Assembly: GCF_020921035.1 (NCBI RefSeq)
Contig: NC_063151.1
Span: 34,602,934-34,666,933 of the forward strand
Source: Rhodamnia argentea
Lineage: Eukaryota; Streptophyta; Magnoliopsida; Myrtales; Myrtaceae
DNA: 64,000 nucleotides
Reading direction: 5' to 3'
The first letter of the stretch is position 1. Every line of letters starts with the position of its first letter. This document shows, one piece after another, positions 48,184 to 59,600 of this stretch. The notes under the pieces are model-generated. The model worked only from the letters and a program-made list of their open reading frames with translations, was not told the origin of the DNA and did not search any database. The position numbers and the translations under genes were made by a program.

Positions 48184-50977
48184 GCCATCAATTGTTCACA
48201 TTAGTGTTCGATGTGTCCTCTTGAGATGATGTTGCGTCAACAGAGGCACATTGAATTACCAAAACGTCCAATTCAACAGTCTCTCTCCCTTCTCATCATC
48301 CAACATTTAAATAAAGATAGCCATAGCATTGTTTTTGTCAAGTAAGCGAGCCATTGCAGCAAAAGTGCTTTACTTTTGTCGAGTAAGCGAGTCATGATAG
48401 CACAATCGCATGACACGATAGTTTATTTAACGGGTGTCTCACATTGACCTAAATTCGAATAATTTTGAGGTACTTGATTAAACAAAGACAAGGTTCGATA
48501 TATGAATGTAAGACGGAAAAAAAAATCAAATACTTATGATTTCATTATCCCTTTGAATAATGACTACGCCACTTGGTCACGAAACCATATATTGGGAAAT
48601 TGTACAGTCCATGCAGCACGTACATTCACGGTTACTTGTCATCAACTTCCTCAAAATGTGGTGATTGACCACGATTGAAGGCCAAATTCGAGAACGCCAA
48701 TGCCAAAATGGATAATGGGTACTTTTGCAACTGCCCATCGAGGACGTGGTCGCTAAAAAAGGCTCCGGAGTCGAAAGTTACAGTCATCGAATCGATCTGT
48801 TCATAAAGATATAGTCCCGCCAAGAATCAAATGAACAAAGCACACTAATTGAGAATACCAAATCGACAAACTTAGCATCATTGAAAGTTCTCTCGATGCA
48901 GACTGATGTCTCGTGATTTCAAGATGTGTGAATGTAAATGCAATCGAGGATGTCCAGTTTCACGGAAAAAGAAAGGCTACTGATTTGGTGCGATGGATGA
49001 AGTCAAAAGAGCATTTCACTTTCACTGCTGACTTCACTCAGGGCGTCACGTGATGCTGTCAAATCTGACCATCTTCGACATTGTTTCGAGTTTGAATACC
49101 GTCGCTGCATGCCTCACACTTTGCAATCCCATGCCTTGTCAAATGCACCAATTTTGTTCTCCAGTTTGACTGGATGGACCGCACTTTCTGAATTCACGAT
49201 GGAGACAAGGAGGGACTGCGGAAATCTACCTTGCTCTTCAACTACAATTGTACATCTTAATCATTTCGTGTGATAAGGTCTAATTAGCTTGCTGTAAATT
49301 TTCATGAAAAGAGGGGTTTGCCAATCAGAATTTACAAGCGCTCGGACATTCGATTGTTCGACTTTGAAGAAGCGTTGCAGGCGCTCGCGGTGCTAATCCA
49401 ATTCTACGATGCGCATATTTATGAGGTCATCTGTCCAACGGATGTTTGATTTTGCGAGATTTTCGTTAAGTCATATTCGAGAGGAAGAAAAGCAAAGAAA
49501 ATCCAATCGTAAAGCCGACACTTAAGACCCAGAGAAGATTGTCGTGCCATGAGGAACAAAACATAAGCATGAATGACTGTATGCTTAGATTAGAGCAAGA
49601 CATGAGCAGAAGATTACACTCTGGAACTCAAATATGAGCAGAAGAATGTAGTGCCATTTGACAAGATAAGGCCTGATTAGCTTGCTCTGCAAAAATTCCA
49701 TGAGCGGATGCCTTTGCGAATCGGAACTTATGAGCATTCGGTCGTTCGACTTTGAAGCACTGCAGGCGCTCAAGGTGCGATATCTCTCTGCCCAATATCT
49801 CTCTACCCAATTTTATGATGCGCGTATTTATGAGGTCATCTGTCTGATGAATGTTTGATTTTTGGGAGATTTCTAGTTAAGTTATATTCAAGAGGAAGAA
49901 AAGCAAAGAAAATACAATGGTCAAGCCGACATTTAAGACCCAGAGAAGATTTTGTCGTGCCATGAGGAACATTACATATGCATGAACTAGTGACAATGTA
50001 CGCTTAGATCAGAGCAAGACATAGATTACAACTTGATACGAGGAACAGCGTACCAACAGGCCAAGCCTTATTCCAAACTATGTCCGTGTATTATCCAGTT
50101 ATGGGAATACTTTTCCTCGTCAGCAAGGGCTTGTTTTTCTGAAAAAAGCTAACTCAATCACTCCACACGAGTCTTTGATGCGTACACCTCCGGTAGATCG
50201 AAAGGGAAGGGAAAAACGATCACGGCACAGTTGCAAGAAGCTCAAATTTCAAACTTATCATGTGAAATGTGATTGTTCCGATTGCAGATTTCTACAACAT
50301 GAATCACAGTTGGGAGATGATGCAATTTGTATCATTTAGAGAAGAATAAACCAAGCCCTGTCTGTCACCTTCAATCCTCGGTCCTCATCATCCCTTTGTC
50401 GTGAAAGTTTGTCGACAAGAGCCTTTCACTGATGCTCTCAGGGGAGGAGACCCTCACGGCAGGAGACCGGCGGCCTTGTTCATCATCCTGATCAAGCACT
50501 AATTTGGCTTGGTGCACCGAGTAATTGAGTAGAGATAAGCTCGAGCCTCGCACTGTATCCCGCTTGATTCAGCTCAATCACTCCCCTACATTTACCCTCC
50601 AGTTGTCATCCGTGGTGGGAAAAGGGAACAGGTGCTTTGCAAGTACTAGCGTGGTCATCAACATCAACAGCATGAATTTCTTGCACAGAATTCCCCAGGC
50701 GTCACGCTTAATTGACAAGGGAAGATGCTCAAAAACTCAAAGGTTACTTATAAAAATGAACCGTAACCACATTTGCCATGATAAGAAAAATGACTTCCAA
50801 TCTCTATGATCCAGGAAAATGGATATACAACTCAAGAATGCACTTAGATAGAGGAATGTACAATAATATGCTTAGATGAATGAGAGCAGATTCTATCTAC
50901 AGAAGGGCTGTGAACTCATTTCCTAGGTTATAATAAGCACTCAAGAAACCACCTATCCCAATTCTAATAACATTAGT
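48184..50977. other. Intergenic region with local duplications
   Basis: No supported gene. A 63-codon minus-strand frame (48632-48823) with MTVTFDSGAFFSDHVLDG reads like protein, and so does one at 50371-50553 (VRVSSPESISERLLSTNFHD). Both lack exons around them and match no family I can name. A short doubled word 'cgagtaagcgag'/'caagtaagcgag' occurs at 48338-48391. The main feature is the 49.27-50.04 kb duplication, annotated separately. Confidence 0.4.
49272..50035. repeat. Tandem duplication, unit about 385 bases
   Basis: Copy 1 (49272-49610) and copy 2 (49662-50035) share, in order, 'ttagcttgct', 'gttcgactttgaag', 'gcaggcgct', 'tatttatgaggtcatctgtc', 'gaggaagaaaagcaaagaaa', 'acccagagaagatt', 'tcgtgccatgaggaac' and 'agagcaagacat'. 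Copy 2 has a small insertion with doubled 'ccaatatctctct'. Similarity is high enough for a fairly recent event. Confidence 0.92.
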
Positions 50978-51124
50978 TAAGTGAAACTGCACTTCTCGGT
51001 GTGATGCACCGCGATCGTAGCTACAGAAGGAACACATACTCACTTCCTGGTAAGTGAAACCTGCACTTCTCGGTGTGATGCACCGAGATCGTAGTTACAG
51101 AAGGAACACATACTCACTTCCTGG
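50978..51124. repeat. Tandem duplication (73-74 base unit) covering the GeBP-like 3' end
   Basis: Units 50978-51050 and 51051-51124 differ at only a few positions: 'aaactgc'/'aaacctgc', 'ccgcgatcgtagct'/'ccgagatcgtagtt'. Each contains 'actcacttcctgg', which on the minus strand is the end of the GeBP-like reading frame. The frame's stop codon lies in the second unit (51114-51116). Confidence 0.95.
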
Positions 51125-52235
51125 TAAGTACTTCCTCGATAATCAACCTCAACCGTCGGCCGAAAACATCCAACTCTGCCGACCTTTGATCTTGCAAAGA
51201 CCCCGGCCTATCCTTGAACGCAGCAAAGCTAGAGTCATCCGAAAGGCAGCTACATCTGCAATAGCAATGCAAACGCTCTTGCGAGAAACCCGCCTTGACC
51301 TCTTCCAAAGACTGATCAAACACATCCAAAGCAGCTCTCTTCACCAATTCACCTATCCCACCACCACCACCACCACCACCTAAGCCACTAGTCTCATTCA
51401 AAATCTCAACCCCATTTTCTCGCCCATCGAAATCGCAATCAACGTTCACCTCTTTCATCTTCAAGTCTCCATGGCAATCACCACGCACGGCATCAGCGCC
51501 ATTTGCATTGCCGTGAAGACCGTCAGCCACATAATACTCCTCCCCTTCCTCCTCCTCCTCCTCTTCCTCCTCTGAGCAACCGATCATGCCCCTACCAGTC
51601 TCGTCCCAGCCTTTCGACCCCAAATGCAACTCCGCGGCGAAACTAACCCTGACGCCTACCAAGCCAAGCCCATCATCAGGCATGACATCACCCCCACCAC
51701 TAGCGAAACCCCTATTCGCATTGTTACTACCATTGCTATTACCAGTGCCAAAGGGGGAGACGGAGGCGTACTTGGGGCTCCAGAGCTTCTCGGAGAGGTC
51801 GAAGAGCGCGCGGTCGTGGGGGGAGAGGCGGGAGGGATCGAGGGCGCCGCGGTCGAGCCGGGAGGAGACGGCGCGGAACTTCTTGCGGAGGCCGCGGAGC
51901 TTCTCGTAGAGCTGGGAATTGGAGTAGGGCTGGGAGGAGGCGGAGGAGGCGGAGAAGCGGCGGTAGAAGACGCGGAGGTCGCGGGGGAAGGAGAGGTTCT
52001 GGGAGGAGGCGCAGTCGAGGAGGCACTGGAGGAAGCGGATCTCGTCGGGCTCGGACCAGATCCGGTGGAACTTGGACGGCGGGGAGACGGCGGCAACGTC
52101 AGGGAGGTGGTGGTGGTCGGTGGTGGTGGTGGTGGTGGTGGTGGTGGTGAGGGAAGAACTGGGGTTAGGGTTTTTGCGCTTGATGGGGAGTTTTGACGGA
52201 GGTTCGAGGGGTGGTGGCGGGGTGGAGGAGTCCAT
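51114..52235 (-). CDS. GeBP/STOREKEEPER-family (DUF573) DNA-binding regulator
   Basis: Single open frame of 373 residues. An upstream in-frame ATG at 52391 exists, but the region between is low-complexity and basic, so I chose MDSSTPPPP at 52235. A low-complexity N-terminus has a run of ten threonines. The GeBP domain follows at about 55-160 (KFHRIWSEPDEIRFLQCLLD; LYEKLRGLRKKFRAVSSRLD; ALFDLSEKLWSPKY), a trihelix-like DNA-binding fold. Then come a glutamate run, a glycine run and a C-terminal helical segment (VKRAALDVFDQSLEEVKAGF). GeBP proteins are intron-poor nuclear regulators linked to cytokinin responses and trichomes. The last codons coincide with a GTGAGT donor-like word, so a downstream exon is conceivable. 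Confidence 0.88.
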   Translation of the reverse strand: MDSSTPPPPLEPPSKLPIKRKNPNPSSSLTTTTTTTTTTDHHHLPDVAAVSPPSKFHRIWSEPDEIRFLQCLLDCASSQNLSFPRDLRVFYRRFSASSASSQPYSNSQLYEKLRGLRKKFRAVSSRLDRGALDPSRLSPHDRALFDLSEKLWSPKYASVSPFGTGNSNGSNNANRGFASGGGDVMPDDGLGLVGVRVSFAAELHLGSKGWDETGRGMIGCSEEEEEEEEEGEEYYVADGLHGNANGADAVRGDCHGDLKMKEVNVDCDFDGRENGVEILNETSGLGGGGGGGGIGELVKRAALDVFDQSLEEVKAGFSQERLHCYCRCSCLSDDSSFAAFKDRPGSLQDQRSAELDVFGRRLRLIIEEVLTRK

Positions 52236-53626
52236 TCGGCTCCGGCTACGGACAACCCTGTCGCGACACAGGAGACGGGCTGGTTTGGTGGATCGACTGG
52301 GTTGTGGTCTGGTCTGCTCAACGAAAATAATATTTTTTTTTTCCTGGCTTTTTTTTTTTGTTGTGTTAAAAATTATATTATTTTCCCCCATTAAAAAAAA
52401 AATAGATATTCGGGAGAGAACCGAGTCTCAACAGAACTAGTATCACATGAGCAAACCACAAGAAAGGGAAAAAAAGCGTGACTTGATAGATGTGATCTTT
52501 GAGGTAAGTGACCAACAACATTTATCTAGTCTCACGCATTCGGACTAATGTCACATTAAATTTCAGTAACTCTCGTTCCATTTACTTCTTTATGTGTATC
52601 TGTCATAAAAATTACGTTGAAACATAATTAAGAAATTAATAGTTGCTTCATTTGCATTAGCTCTGAAAGGCGACCATTCAGAACCAAACATTGATCTTAT
52701 CATTTTTTTTTTAAAGCTTACATTTACATATCAATTTACTCTTCTTAAATCAGGTAAAAGAACAAGTGACATGATGCATATGGCATTGATCTAAGCGACC
52801 AACGAATGTATGTACTGGTGCCGTGCATTTGAATTAAAACTGTCACGTCAAATTTTAACAACGCTCACTCAGACGCGATCCTTTTATGGTTGTCATAGCG
52901 CAAACGAGGCATAAGAGTTGCACTGGATTATAGTCAAGAAATCGATAGTTGCACCATCTGTATTATAGCTCTAAAAGGCAACTAATCAGAACCCAACAAA
53001 CTTGACCGGTCCGCGCGGATAAAGTTTGGAGGATCATGGGATGTTATTAAAGCTTTTGATCATACGGATCATGTGTTTGTGGCAAAAGCGCATGAGTGAT
53101 AGATTCTAATCGTATGCTACGACAAGACGTGGACAATTAAGCAATTTAATTAACCTTACTTCCTCGACTAATTGCATGCTCACGCTGTAGGAGAACAAGG
53201 AAGACCCCATAAACATTCTGCAAGAATTGCTTTTATAAGAATTACATGGTCACGATGTGGAACTGTTGTTTTCGGGTTCTGGACATGTGATTTTCATGTA
53301 CAGAAAACCCCCGACCCACACCAAGAAAAATGCAATTTTTCGTTTTAATGCAGCTCTCCGGAGAACAACTTTGGAGCACCTCTTCAGGGCATCTCCGTCT
53401 AGCGAAGGTTGAAGACAAATCTGTTCGGCAAGTAATGCGTCAAAATTCGGGTCATGAACTGCCCACATATTCCTCAACAATCGTTGCATAGACATCTTCA
53501 GTCATATAGGGGGCTATGACCCAACAGAGAGATTGGGGAGGAAATGGTGCTGCTCTGTTCCTAGTCCATGAACCATGGGAGGAATGCGGACCGCCTCAGG
53601 ATCTAAGGAAAATTTGCGCAGACCAC
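52236..53626. other. Intergenic region with old tandem duplication
   Basis: Upstream region of the GeBP-like gene and 3' region of the valyl-tRNA synthetase. Segments 52490-52703 and 52783-53006 are diverged copies of each other ('gaccaac', 'tgtcac', 'gaaatt/cgatagttgc', 'tagctctgaaaggcgacc' against 'tagctctaaaaggcaact', 'cagaacc'). An 81-codon minus-strand frame (53250-53495) with a hydrophobic segment is probably in the synthetase 3' untranslated region. Confidence 0.5.
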
Positions 53627-56600
53627 CTACTCCGAAACCAGAACTGTTGATTGCAGGAAAGCTAGGCGGTTTTTAGTAAGAGTAATCTTCTCCTTTGCTT
53701 CCTCTGCCTTTTCTCTCACGCCACGCACCACATCCTCTGGTGCTTTCTCTACAAACTGGACGCCCAGAAAACGAGCTGAATGTCATTAACACGCACTAAA
53801 ATGCTGAAAATGAGATTAAAGAAAGTGACATGTCCTCCCAGTGAACTTAACAAGCTCCTCCTCGAGCGAGATAAATAACATGAGGAGGTGTTTTTAAAGT
53901 TACAAAGTGTCAAATCTGCATCCATGGTTCTTTAGCCCGATGTAAGCAGACATTCAATCCAAGAAAATCCCTCCACATGGGTTAAGCGTATAATATGCCA
54001 ACAAATTAAGGTGGGATCAAACACATACTTTAGGGGAATTGAGTCGAGAAACAAGCCCATCATACTCCGTCTGCATTTTAGATAGGCGTTTAGAAAGGCG
54101 TTGAAGTTCAGCAGAGATATCAACCATATCAGCAAGGGGGAGATAAGCTTCCAGTCCTTCACCAGCAACTAAGTGAACAGATTGGTTTGCATCTCCTGAG
54201 TTTATAGGCATTGCATAAACCACAATATTTTACAATTCATGAAGGCACCATAAGGAGGAACACAGAAACAACAAAGAAAACTGACTGCAATATGGAGAAC
54301 GGGAAAAAATTAACTAATATACAATACAAACCTGGCGGAGATTCAGTAAAATGGACATGATCTAGATCTAGGCGGGACAATAAAGCAATAACCTCCTTCT
54401 CTTTCTGCGTAAATAAATGGTATACGAGGTCAATTAACACTTTGCAAAACTCTGTGAAATAATGTCCCCTTAACTGCTGATTAGAAAACACTTTTAAGCA
54501 ACTAACACTCAAAGAAAGGGTTAAAATGCTTCTAAATTAGAAATTATCAGTAGATAAGAGATGAATCAGCTAGGAAAAATGTGACATTAAAGGAGCAGGC
54601 CTGATATACAACATTTCAACAACGAGACTACTTAAATACAGTATCACTTGCCTCCCGGAATTTTTACTGTAGTTAATGCAATGCAATGGATTCTTGCTTT
54701 TCCCCATGGAAATATATGTAGTATTTTATTACCATGTCTCCTTATCAAGGGACTTGTATAACTGCTTTTTATCATATCTACTACAATAAAAACTCGTTTA
54801 AACTCGAAAGACAATTCCGTGGTAGGATTAAGAGGCAAACTAAAGCAATATTAGTAATATTCTAAGACAGTTGTTCAGCACTTTTATTGTCTGCTTCAGC
54901 ATTTGTCAGTGAGGGTAGACTATGTGACAGAGAAGAGAACATCTTACAGATATGTAATCAATAACATCAGAGCTAGCCACAATGGATGCAGAAATACGTT
55001 TCACGGGCTCAACAGAGTACTCAGCTCGAGCATTCCTGATAGCTCTTGTCTGAAACAACAAACAAAGAAAATAATTTGATTAGATACCTCATTTATGATT
55101 ATACCTTTTACAACAGATGAGATAATAAAAGTTTCACGCAAGGTAAGATTGTGTCCTGATAAGAAAAATCAGGAATCAATCCATTTAATTTACCAGAGTT
55201 TGTAAATTTTCATATTTTTTGATTGAATGGATTTGCCTCGGAAGTGAAGTTCTCGGCCAAGGAGATACCATTAGGGCTTCTTTCCTATTTGGCAGAGCCT
55301 ACATGTAAATCAAAAGATTGAATCAGCAAAAGCTTAGATTATAGTTGTCCAGGTGTGATGATATGCATAGGGCAAATCAGAGTATACTAAACCATATTTC
55401 ACACTAACTCCACGTTATTGTTATGCAAGAGACCATCAATAAACTTCAAATAAGGTATGAATGAAGCTACAAATTTACCATAACTTATAGAAATTGCAAT
55501 GGAAAAAAGAAAGTAAAGTGATAGCAAGGCTCGGATATACTGATCAAGCTGAGTAGCAAAATGCCAGTGCTAAGTTACAATGTGTTCCACAGACTATCAC
55601 AATTTTCTATGATGATAAAAAAAATGTTGAGCTGTAAATAGCCAGATTTTCTGGCTGTAAATACATAGGGAAATTAGCTGATTGTTAGGAATAGATTCTA
55701 GTCAAATCCCATAAATCGTGAGATTGTAATTGCTCTCTTATTTAGGCTTTGTTTCCTTTTTTGTTTGCTAGGTTTTCTGTGTATTAGCCTATAAATGTAA
55801 CACTGTAAGGCAGCAGAAAACATGAATGGGAATAAGAATTTCTCTCCATCAAATTCTCACATGATATGAGAGCCCTAGGCTATATTTCTGGATTTCAAAT
55901 TGCAGCCTTCATTGCTGCCTATTCCCCAGAAAATTTTTCCTTTGTACGTAGCCTTTATAGCTGCATTACTGCTCTTGTATTCTTGCTAACCTTCTCTCTC
56001 CAAAATGACCCCATCCGAAACCACACCCAAAGGCACAAATTCTCCCTCCCCTACCACAAACCAATCGGAGGAGGTCGCCTCGTCACACATGACAGGTGAT
56101 CTTCAGATTATTAGGCCAACCTATAGACTGAATGAGAAAAACTATCTCAAGTGGTCACAATTCGTCAACACGTACCTGAAGGGAAAAGGAAAACTCAACC
56201 ATCTACAGGGGACAGGACCCAAGCAAGGAGATCCTGATTTCGATGCATGGAATGAGGCTGATTCCATGACCATGTCATGGCTATGGAATTCCATGGAACC
56301 AGCCATAAGCGATACTTGTATGTTTCTAGCAACAGCAAAGGGAATCTGGGATTCCATCCGACGGACGTCCTCAAAGGCCCGTGATGCAGCCCAGGTATAT
56401 GAAATTAAGATGAAAACCAGTGGGACAAAATAAGGAGGTAAGACTGTCATTGAGTATGCTAATTCTCTGTAGAATTTACGGCAAGAACTCGATCATTATT
56501 GGGTATTCCACATGCGGTGTCCAGAAGATGCAGCCATTCTGAAGAATTTTATTGAAAAGGATCGAGTCTACGACTTCTTAGCTGGGCTTGATTCTAAATT

Positions 56601-59600
56601 TGACCAAGTCAGAATTCAAATACTTCGCAAGGAGGAAGTGCCATCATTGGAAGGAACAATTTCCTTGATCCGGGCAGAAGAAAGCCATCGATCCGTCATG
56701 ACCACAAGCAGTAGAAGGGTCGGCCTTGACAATCAGAAAGGTTGATGAAAAGGGTGACCTGCCAAGGAAAGACAACCAGGACAACTTGTGGTGTGCCTAG
56801 TGCAGGAAGCCGAGACATACAAAGGAGCAATGCTGGAAATTGAATGGCAAACCAACTACTTTAGGCCGAGAATGGGTAAAACAGGCAACACAGCCAAGGC
56901 CTTGAGTCCACCTAACTGAGCAAGCTGGTTATGAAGAAGTTAATGAGAAAGCAACCTTCAATAGTGAAGAAATTGAGATAATAAGAGGTTTGTTAGGGTT
57001 TCTTAATAAACCCTCTGATGCATGCTCACTGCACTCTCAGGTAATTTTTGGGTTATTGATTCAGGTGCTACTGATCATATGACTCACAACTCATCACATT
57101 TCAAGATCAATACACCTTGTCCTATCAATAGGAAGATTATTGTGGCAAATGGGTCTCTTGCTACTGTTGTAGGAGTCGGAGATGTCCCTGTCACACCTAA
57201 TCTTGTCCTTAAAGATGTCCTTCATGTCCCTAAATTGTCTTCCAATCTTATCTCTATACAAAAACTCACAAAAGATCTTCATTGTCAAGCTATTTTTTAC
57301 CCATCTTACTGTGTTTTTTAGGATCGAGGCTCGGAGAGGAGGATTGGACTTGCTAAGGAACAAAGTGGGCTATACTAACTTAAGACACCTCTCACCGCAA
57401 CAAGAATCACGAATAATCTATCTTCATCGTTTCTCAATACTTCAAATAAAGAAGCTATTTGGCTTCATCATTTTCATTTTGGTCATCCGTCCTTTCAGAG
57501 TATTATGTTTCCAGCCTTGTTTAAAGGTTTGAATATTAAAGATTTCCATTGTGATGTTTGCGAGTTAGCCAAGCATAACCGTGTACCATTTCCTATTAGC
57601 AATCATCGTAGCTCTAATCCTTTTGACTTGATACACAGAGACATTTGGGGACCTTCCACGGCTCCAAACATCTCTGGAGCTCGTTGGTTTGTCACTCTAA
57701 TTGATGATTACTCTAGGGTCACTTGGACTTTCTTACTCAAAACATAAATCTGATGTGAGTAGCATTATTCCTTCCTTTCATTCCATGATTCAAACTCAGT
57801 TTGAGGTCAAGATCAACGTCTTTCGATCAGATAATGCTAGAGATTACTTCAATCAAGTATTGTCCCCTTATTTTCAAAAGGAAGGTATTATCCATTAGTC
57901 ATCTTGTGTGAATACACCACAACAAAATGGGATTGCTGAAAGAAAAAATGGCCTTACTCCTTAACACAATTCGTGCCTTGTTGTTTCACGGGCAGGCTCC
58001 TAAAACCTACTGGGGGGAAGCTGTTCTTATGGCTACATACATGATCAATAGACTACCATCACGTACATTAGACCACAAGACCCATATGGAAGTTCTTTCT
58101 CAGTTCTATCCTCACTTCCATACATCTAATGGCCTTACACCTCCAGTCTTTGGTTGTATTTCCTTTGTCCACATTCATCATCATGAACGAGGAAAGCTAG
58201 ATCCTCGTGCAATCAAATGTGTGTTTCTTGGTTACTAACAAACACAGAAGGGCTATAAATGTCACCATCCCCCTTCCAAAAAATTCTCTCTTTGCAGTCG
58301 TCACTTTTGGTGAAAATAAACCCTATTTTTCAAAACCTTATCTTCAGGGGGAGATTTCACTCATGGAAGATAAGGGCCTTGGGGTTATTGATAACCTGGA
58401 TTTATCGTACAATGTCCTTGACAATCCAAACTTGTCCACCGTAGCTCATGAATCTACCTTGAATCCTATCTCTTGTCCACCACATTCTCACACACACCAA
58501 TCAATTTCTGTTCCTATTCCCACTAGTCCAACCCGTTTTCATGATTCCATGAGATTTTCTCAGGTGTACTCGAGGACAGCCGTTCCAACACAAGAAAAGG
58601 CCCAAAATGCCACTCTGGGTACTGCCAATGAGAGCACAGTAAGTCCTGAACCTCCTGTGAATGAACAGCTTAGTGATACACCTGAGACTGATCTTGATTT
58701 ACCTATTATTGTTAGAAAAGGGACTAGAGAGTGTCCCAAGAAACCAGTTTATCCACTATCAAATTATGTGTCCCTTGATAGATTACAATCACCATACCGA
58801 AACTTTATTGTGAGTTTAAACACTATTGCTATCCCTAACACTTTGTCTAAAGCACTGTCAAAAGACGAATGGAGGAATGCCATGAAAGAAGAGATGAAGG
58901 CACTGGAAAAAAAAAATGTGGGAAGTTGACAGGCCAAAAGGGAAAAATCTACTTGGCTGCAAGTGGGTATTCATTGTAAAGTACAAGGAAGATGGTTCTC
59001 TGGAGAGGTACAAAGCAAGATTGGCTGCGAAGGGTTACACTCAAACATGTGGAGTGGATTACAAAGAGACATTTGCACCGGTGGCTAAATTGAACACTGT
59101 AAGAATTTTACTGTCTCTAGCTGCTCATTTTGATTGGGAACTTCAATAGTATGATGTGAAGAACGTATTTTTACATGGAGATTTGGAAGAGGGAATCTAC
59201 ATGAACATGCCACCTGATTTTGAAGGAAAGGAAACAACCGAAAAGGTTTGTAGACTAAATAAAGCATTATATGTACTCAAGCAGTCACCTAGAACCTGGT
59301 TTGGACGATTTGCTAGAGCCATGACGGCATCTAGGTATAAACAAAGCCAGGGAGATCATACACTGTTCATAAAACACTCGGATGCAGGGGAGTTACAGCA
59401 TTTGGCGTATGTTGGCAACATAATAGTCACAGGCAATGATGAAAGGGAGAAACAGCGGCTCAAACAATGCTGGATTGAGGAGTTCGAAATAAAGGAGTTA
59501 GGAAAGCTATGGTATTTTCTGGGAATTGAGGATTCGTACTCAAAGCAAGGGATCTTTATTTCACAACGAAAGTATGTGCTGGATCTTTTGGAAGAAACCG

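Noticed and set aside
51624-52321. Long Gly/Glu-rich and Pro/Ser-rich frames over the GeBP-like gene
   Set aside because: Alternate-frame artefacts of the low-complexity GC-rich GeBP-like coding sequence.
53250-53495. 81-codon minus-strand frame with a hydrophobic segment
   Set aside because: It lies directly after the valyl-tRNA synthetase stop codon, where 3' untranslated sequence is expected, and no homologue is recognised.
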